Assembly: GCF_014193895.1 (NCBI RefSeq)
Contig: NZ_BLZR01000001.1
Location: 744,001-808,000, forward strand
Source: Clostridium fungisolvens
Lineage (GTDB): Bacteria > Bacillota > Clostridia > Clostridiales > Clostridiaceae
DNA: 64,000 nucleotides
Direction: 5' to 3'
Shown: one piece after another, positions 60,796-64,000 of the stretch
Numbering within the stretch: the stretch's first letter is position 1
Layout of the letters: every line of letters starts with the position of its first letter
The notes under the pieces: model-generated
Database searches by the model: none
The model's input: the letters and a program-made list of their open reading frames with translations, nothing else
Told to the model about the DNA's origin: nothing
Made by a program: the position numbers and the translations under genes

Positions 60796-62430
60796 ATGTT
60801 AAGGAAAAGTAAGGGATTATCAGTTGCAATTGCTACCTTGATGCTTTTAGGAACCATGGTTACTACAACAGTAAAAACAAAAGCTGCTACTATTGGAAGT
60901 ACTGGTTTCTTAAAAACTAATGGAACGGTGATAAGGGACAATAAAGGGACAGGCTCCGTGGTGAATCTTAGAGGTACAAACTTAGGAGGTTGGTTATTAC
61001 AAGAAAACTGGATGTCCCCACTAGGAGTAACAGACGAATGGACATTACGTGAGACTTTGACTAATAGGTTTGGAGAGGCCACAAAAGAAAGCTTAATCAA
61101 TACCTACCAAGATGCATGGCTTAATACTGGTGACTTAGACAATATAAAGAATATGGGGATGAACTTTGTCCGTGTTCCTATATTATATCTCGATTTAATG
61201 GACAAGTATGGTAACTGGAAGTCAAATCCGTGGAGCAGATTAGACTGGTTGGTAAATGAATGTTCTACTAGAGGTATATATGTTTTACTTGATCTTCACG
61301 GAACTTTTGGAGGCCAAAATACCTTCGATAATTGCGGAGAAGCGAACTCAGATCCACAGCTTTGGAAAAATACTCAATATCAAGATAGAACTGTAACCTT
61401 ATGGCAAGGTATAGCTACTCACTTCAAAGGAAATCCAACAGTTGCAGGTTATGATCTATTAAATGAGCCAGATAAAGTTGGAAGAGATCAGCTTAATGGA
61501 TTTTATAACAGATTATATCAAGCAATCCGAGCTATAGATCCAGATCATATGATATACATGGAAGGTGCTTGGGATTGGAATCAACTATATGCTCCATCAG
61601 TTTATGGATGGACTAATGTAGTTTATGAAATGCACTATTATGCTATGGCTAATAGTCAGCCAACTGATTGGAATGCTCAAAATGGCTTAATAGATTCAGC
61701 AGTTCAAGGTATGAAGGATCACCAAGCTTCTTGGAATATACCGGTTTATGCAGGAGAATTCTGCGTATTTGATTTTGATGATCTATGGGAAAAGTTCTTA
61801 TCACAAATGAACTCTATAAATGCTTCTTGGACAAACTGGACATACAAAATAACTAATGGTAGCAACCATTGGGGCTTCTACAAATACAATAACAATCCAG
61901 TACCAGATATAAATAATGATAGTGCAGCAACAATAGCTTCTAAGTGGCAAAAATTCAACACTGCAAACTTCTTACCAAACACATCATTCCAAGACCTAGT
62001 TAAGAAATACACAGGTGCTCCTGCAGTAACTACTCAATATTCATACTTAACAGCAAGAGCTAACGGAAAAGTAATCAGTGCAGATAACTATGGAAACGAT
62101 CCTTTAATAGCTAATAGAGATACTGCTGGAGATTGGGAACTATTTAAGGTTATAGATAACGGAGATGGAACTATCTCTTTCCAATCTAAAATTAATGGAA
62201 AATATGTTGCTGCAGATCTTAATAACGGAAATAAACTTATAGCTAGAAGTACTTCAATTCAACAGTGGGAAAAATTTAAGAAAGTACCACAAACTGATGG
62301 AACAATTGCACTTCAAGCAATGGCAAATAACCTTTATGTAACTGCAGATTTAAACAACAACGGCGTATTATATGCAACTAAAACAGCAGTCGGTGGTGCA
62401 TGGGAAGCCTTTAATCTTACACAACAATAA
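60796..62430 (+). CDS. secreted GH5 glucanase with C-terminal fascin-like beta-trefoil
   Basis: 544 residues. Signal peptide 1-31 (VAIATLMLLGTMVTTT, ending KAA). GH5 TIM barrel with NLRGTNLGGWLLQENWM, LLNEPD (acid/base E224) and VYAGEF (nucleophile E321). The NLGGWL start and RFG pattern recall fungal-type exo-beta-1,3-glucanases (GH5_9) rather than cellulases. Residues about 415-544 form a beta-trefoil/fascin-like carbohydrate-binding module with two repeats (YLTARANGKVISADNYG, YVAADLNNGNKLIARS). It acts outside the cell on beta-glucan. RBS AGAGGAGG. Confidence 0.88.
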   Translation: MLRKSKGLSVAIATLMLLGTMVTTTVKTKAATIGSTGFLKTNGTVIRDNKGTGSVVNLRGTNLGGWLLQENWMSPLGVTDEWTLRETLTNRFGEATKESLINTYQDAWLNTGDLDNIKNMGMNFVRVPILYLDLMDKYGNWKSNPWSRLDWLVNECSTRGIYVLLDLHGTFGGQNTFDNCGEANSDPQLWKNTQYQDRTVTLWQGIATHFKGNPTVAGYDLLNEPDKVGRDQLNGFYNRLYQAIRAIDPDHMIYMEGAWDWNQLYAPSVYGWTNVVYEMHYYAMANSQPTDWNAQNGLIDSAVQGMKDHQASWNIPVYAGEFCVFDFDDLWEKFLSQMNSINASWTNWTYKITNGSNHWGFYKYNNNPVPDINNDSAATIASKWQKFNTANFLPNTSFQDLVKKYTGAPAVTTQYSYLTARANGKVISADNYGNDPLIANRDTAGDWELFKVIDNGDGTISFQSKINGKYVAADLNNGNKLIARSTSIQQWEKFKKVPQTDGTIALQAMANNLYVTADLNNNGVLYATKTAVGGAWEAFNLTQQ

Positions 62431-62443
62431 ATTTATATTTAAG

Positions 62444-62656
62444 ATTGTGTTGAAAATTAAGATGTCGCTACATCCGATACTTTAATGAGCTTCACAGAGA
62501 ATTAATATGATTTTCTACGGTTACATAGCTAAAACTGTATAACTCACTACGTTCGAACAATACAGTTTCTTAACGCTATTACACCTACAAAAATCATTTA
62601 ATTCTAACTGCTTGCTCATATAGTATCTCCGTAGCAACACCTTAATTTCAACAATA
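62444..62656. repeat. giant imperfect inverted repeat 1 (about 213 bp)
   Basis: Arms of about 100 bp centred near 62550. ATTGTGTTGAAAATTAAG faces CTTAATTTCAACAATAAT, GAATTAATATGATTTT faces AAAATCATTTAATTC, and AAACTGTAT faces ATACAGTTT. No ORF lies inside. It follows the GH5 gene by 14 bp. Confidence 0.85.
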
Positions 62657-62710
62657 ATATTAAACATCATATTGATACAAGCTAGATTCAATAGATAAGT
62701 ATGGAAAGTA

Positions 62711-62826
62711 AAATTTAAAATGGTATTTTGAGCTATTATTATAGTATAAAGTGGATTTCTAAACCAACCCTTTAGAAATTCCGTTATAAATATACTTCGT
62801 AGTAGTCAAAATACCATTTTTTAATT
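62711..62826. repeat. giant imperfect inverted repeat 2 (about 116 bp)
   Basis: AAAATGGTATTTTGA (62717-62731) faces TCAAAATACCATTTT (62806-62820) perfectly, and GGATTTCTAAA faces TTTAGAAATTCC with a 7-nt loop CCAACCC. The middle of the arms is mismatched. It ends 18 bp before the stop of the aldehyde dehydrogenase gene. Confidence 0.85.
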
Positions 62827-62843
62827 GTATAACTCAAATATTA

Positions 62844-64000
62844 TTATTTAAATATCTTTCTTACCAAGTTTACTCTGTTTCCGTAAGGTGGAAATATTAA
62901 TTTCATATCTATCTTAGTACTTTTCTTAATGATACACTTTTTATGTGAAAATATCTCAAAGCTATATCTACCGTGATAAGCACCTATTCCAGAGTTACCT
63001 ACTCCCCCAAAAGGCAGATGTGAACTTGCCACGTGGGATATAGTATCATTAACGCAGCCTCCACCGAAAGAAATGCTGTTTAAAGCTAGATTTTCTACAA
63101 CCTTATCTTCAGTAAAGATATAGAATGCTAGAGGCTTAGGATGATCATTTATCATTCTAATAGCAGAATTTATATCTTCATACTCAAGTAAAGGAAGTAT
63201 AGGTCCAAAGATTTCATCTTTCATTACTGCATCCTGCCAGTTTACATTGTCTATGATGGTCGGCTCAATATATAAAGTGTTTATGTTGTAATTGCCACCA
63301 TAAACAATCTTTGACCTGTCTTTCTCAATTATAGATGCTAGACGGTTAAGCTGTCTTTCATTTACTATCCTTCCGTAATCACTACTCTTTGAAGCATCAA
63401 CTCCATAAAAACTTACAACTGTCTCCTTTAACTTTTTTATAAATTCATCCTTAATGCTTTTATGTACTAATATGTAATCAGGAGCGATACAGGTCTGGCC
63501 AGCGTTGATGAGCTTTCCCCACAATATTCTTTTAGCTGCAATAGCTAGATTTGCAGTTTTATCAACAATAACAGGGCTTTTGCCTCCAAGTTCTAAGGTA
63601 ACTGGAACTAGGTTTTTAGCTGCCGCCTCCATTACTATTTTGCCTACAGGTACGCTACCTGTAAAGAATATATAGTCAAAGGGGGAATTTATAAGAGCTG
63701 AGGTTATTTCTCTTTCTCCTTCTATAACTCGTATATAATTAGAATCAAAGGTTTCCTCAATCATTTTCTTTATAAGAGCTGATACGGTAGGTGTGCTTTC
63801 AGAAGGCTTTAATACAGCGCAGTTACCAGCGGCTATGGCTCCAATTAAAGGCTCAATAAGAAGCTGAAAAGGGTAGTTGAATGGACCTATTATCAGTACA
63901 GTTCCATAAGGTTCGTGGACTATATAGCTCTTTGAGGGTACCTGATGAATAGGCGTTCTTACAGTCTTTGCCTTTGACCAACTTTTTAAGCTCTTTACAA
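62844..64000 (-). CDS. aldehyde dehydrogenase, class 3-like (5' end outside window)
   Basis: About 385 residues are visible. The frame stays open through the internal ATG at 63764 to the window end, so the true start lies beyond 64000. Signatures in order are VHEPYGTVLIIGPFNYPFQL (cofactor region), TLELGGKSP (catalytic Glu), NAGQTCIAPDY (catalytic Cys), DEIFGPILP and LPFGGVGNSGIGAYHG. The C-terminus with a membrane-friendly IFPPYGNRVNLVRK tail suits class 3/YwdH-like enzymes that oxidise medium or long aldehydes with NAD(P). Convergent with the GH5 gene. Confidence 0.92.
   Translation of the reverse strand, partial: VKSLKSWSKAKTVRTPIHQVPSKSYIVHEPYGTVLIIGPFNYPFQLLIEPLIGAIAAGNCAVLKPSESTPTVSALIKKMIEETFDSNYIRVIEGEREITSALINSPFDYIFFTGSVPVGKIVMEAAAKNLVPVTLELGGKSPVIVDKTANLAIAAKRILWGKLINAGQTCIAPDYILVHKSIKDEFIKKLKETVVSFYGVDASKSSDYGRIVNERQLNRLASIIEKDRSKIVYGGNYNINTLYIEPTIIDNVNWQDAVMKDEIFGPILPLLEYEDINSAIRMINDHPKPLAFYIFTEDKVVENLALNSISFGGGCVNDTISHVASSHLPFGGVGNSGIGAYHGRYSFEIFSHKKCIIKKSTKIDMKLIFPPYGNRVNLVRKIFK

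Noticed and set aside
1..64000. CRISPR array, prophage, intact insertion sequence, tRNA or rRNA genes
   Set aside because: I found no regularly spaced repeats, transposase or phage proteins, and no cloverleaf or rRNA-like sequence. The hairpin repeats R1 and R2 are scattered and unlike CRISPR repeats.

Overview
The window is AT-rich, densely coded DNA with strong AGGAGG-type ribosome binding sites, many TTG/ATG starts, intrinsic terminators after most genes, a T-box leader, c-di-GMP riboswitches and LicT-type antitermination. Together with the gene content (butanol-dehydrogenase-like iron ADHs, PTS sugar uptake, an archaeal-type ValRS, a DUF4179 anti-sigma protein) this points to a saccharolytic, motile anaerobe of Clostridium sensu stricto. 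The species cannot be named from the sequence alone. I see no tRNA, rRNA, CRISPR array, phage or intact insertion sequence.

Layout. 1-3.4 kb: the 3' part of a GH78 rhamnosidase and an MBL-fold hydrolase. 3.4-11.1 kb: a probable electrophile/aldehyde stress island. Two promoters with 19-bp spacers carry the same TAAAGTTAACTTTA palindrome. They precede a broken MFS gene plus an iron ADH, and a DUF3737-MalY-DUF2500-MerR-DUF362 run. A cyclophilin-like lipoprotein and an ADH paralog that has lost all four metal ligands follow. 11.4-16 kb: an orphan gene, an SDR, and a T-box-controlled archaeal-type valS. 16-24.4 kb: a GH128-like glucanase, azoreductase, 6-phospho-beta-glucosidase, AraC regulator, RpiB-like isomerase, MATE pump and a small L,D-transpeptidase.

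24.5-30.9 kb is the most striking part. A c-di-GMP-II riboswitch whose 3' strand is also the left arm of a terminator precedes an operon for a membrane-anchored TIM-barrel/CBM9-like protein, a membrane-anchored HEAT-repeat protein and a processive GT2 synthase. Directly downstream, a c-di-GMP-I riboswitch with a hairpin that hides the ribosome binding site precedes a secreted TIM-barrel protein. This reads as an exopolysaccharide synthesis and trimming locus under two unrelated c-di-GMP RNA sensors. A diguanylate cyclase (46.7-47.8 kb) and the MotAB stator (32-33.5 kb) lie in the same window.

31-64 kb: a KdgF-like cupin, motAB, a compact three-gene cytoplasmic [NiFe]-hydrogenase operon (proximal-cluster motif CxxN), a NERD protein, a transglutaminase-like protein, a large L,D-transpeptidase and a short UvrC-like protein. 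Next come a beta-helix protein, a GntR/DUF1648/YhfC operon behind a 41-bp perfect palindrome, the GGDEF protein, a MATE pump and a SemiSWEET. Then a beta-lactamase-fold hydrolase, a two-domain multicopper oxidase with a divergent TetR, licT-bglF, an alpha/beta hydrolase, an ECF sigma/DUF4179 pair, a GH5 glucanase and the 3' part of an aldehyde dehydrogenase. Several enzymes (GH128-like, GH5, the beta-helix protein, GH1, BglF) fit beta-glucan use.

Two families of dispersed hairpin repeats run through the intergenic regions. R1 (AGATRAACYACTTC termini, 6 copies) and R2 (98 bp, GGTTCCTA-type termini, 3 copies plus one relative) show paired changes in their stems. Two further giant inverted repeats lie at 62.4-62.8 kb.
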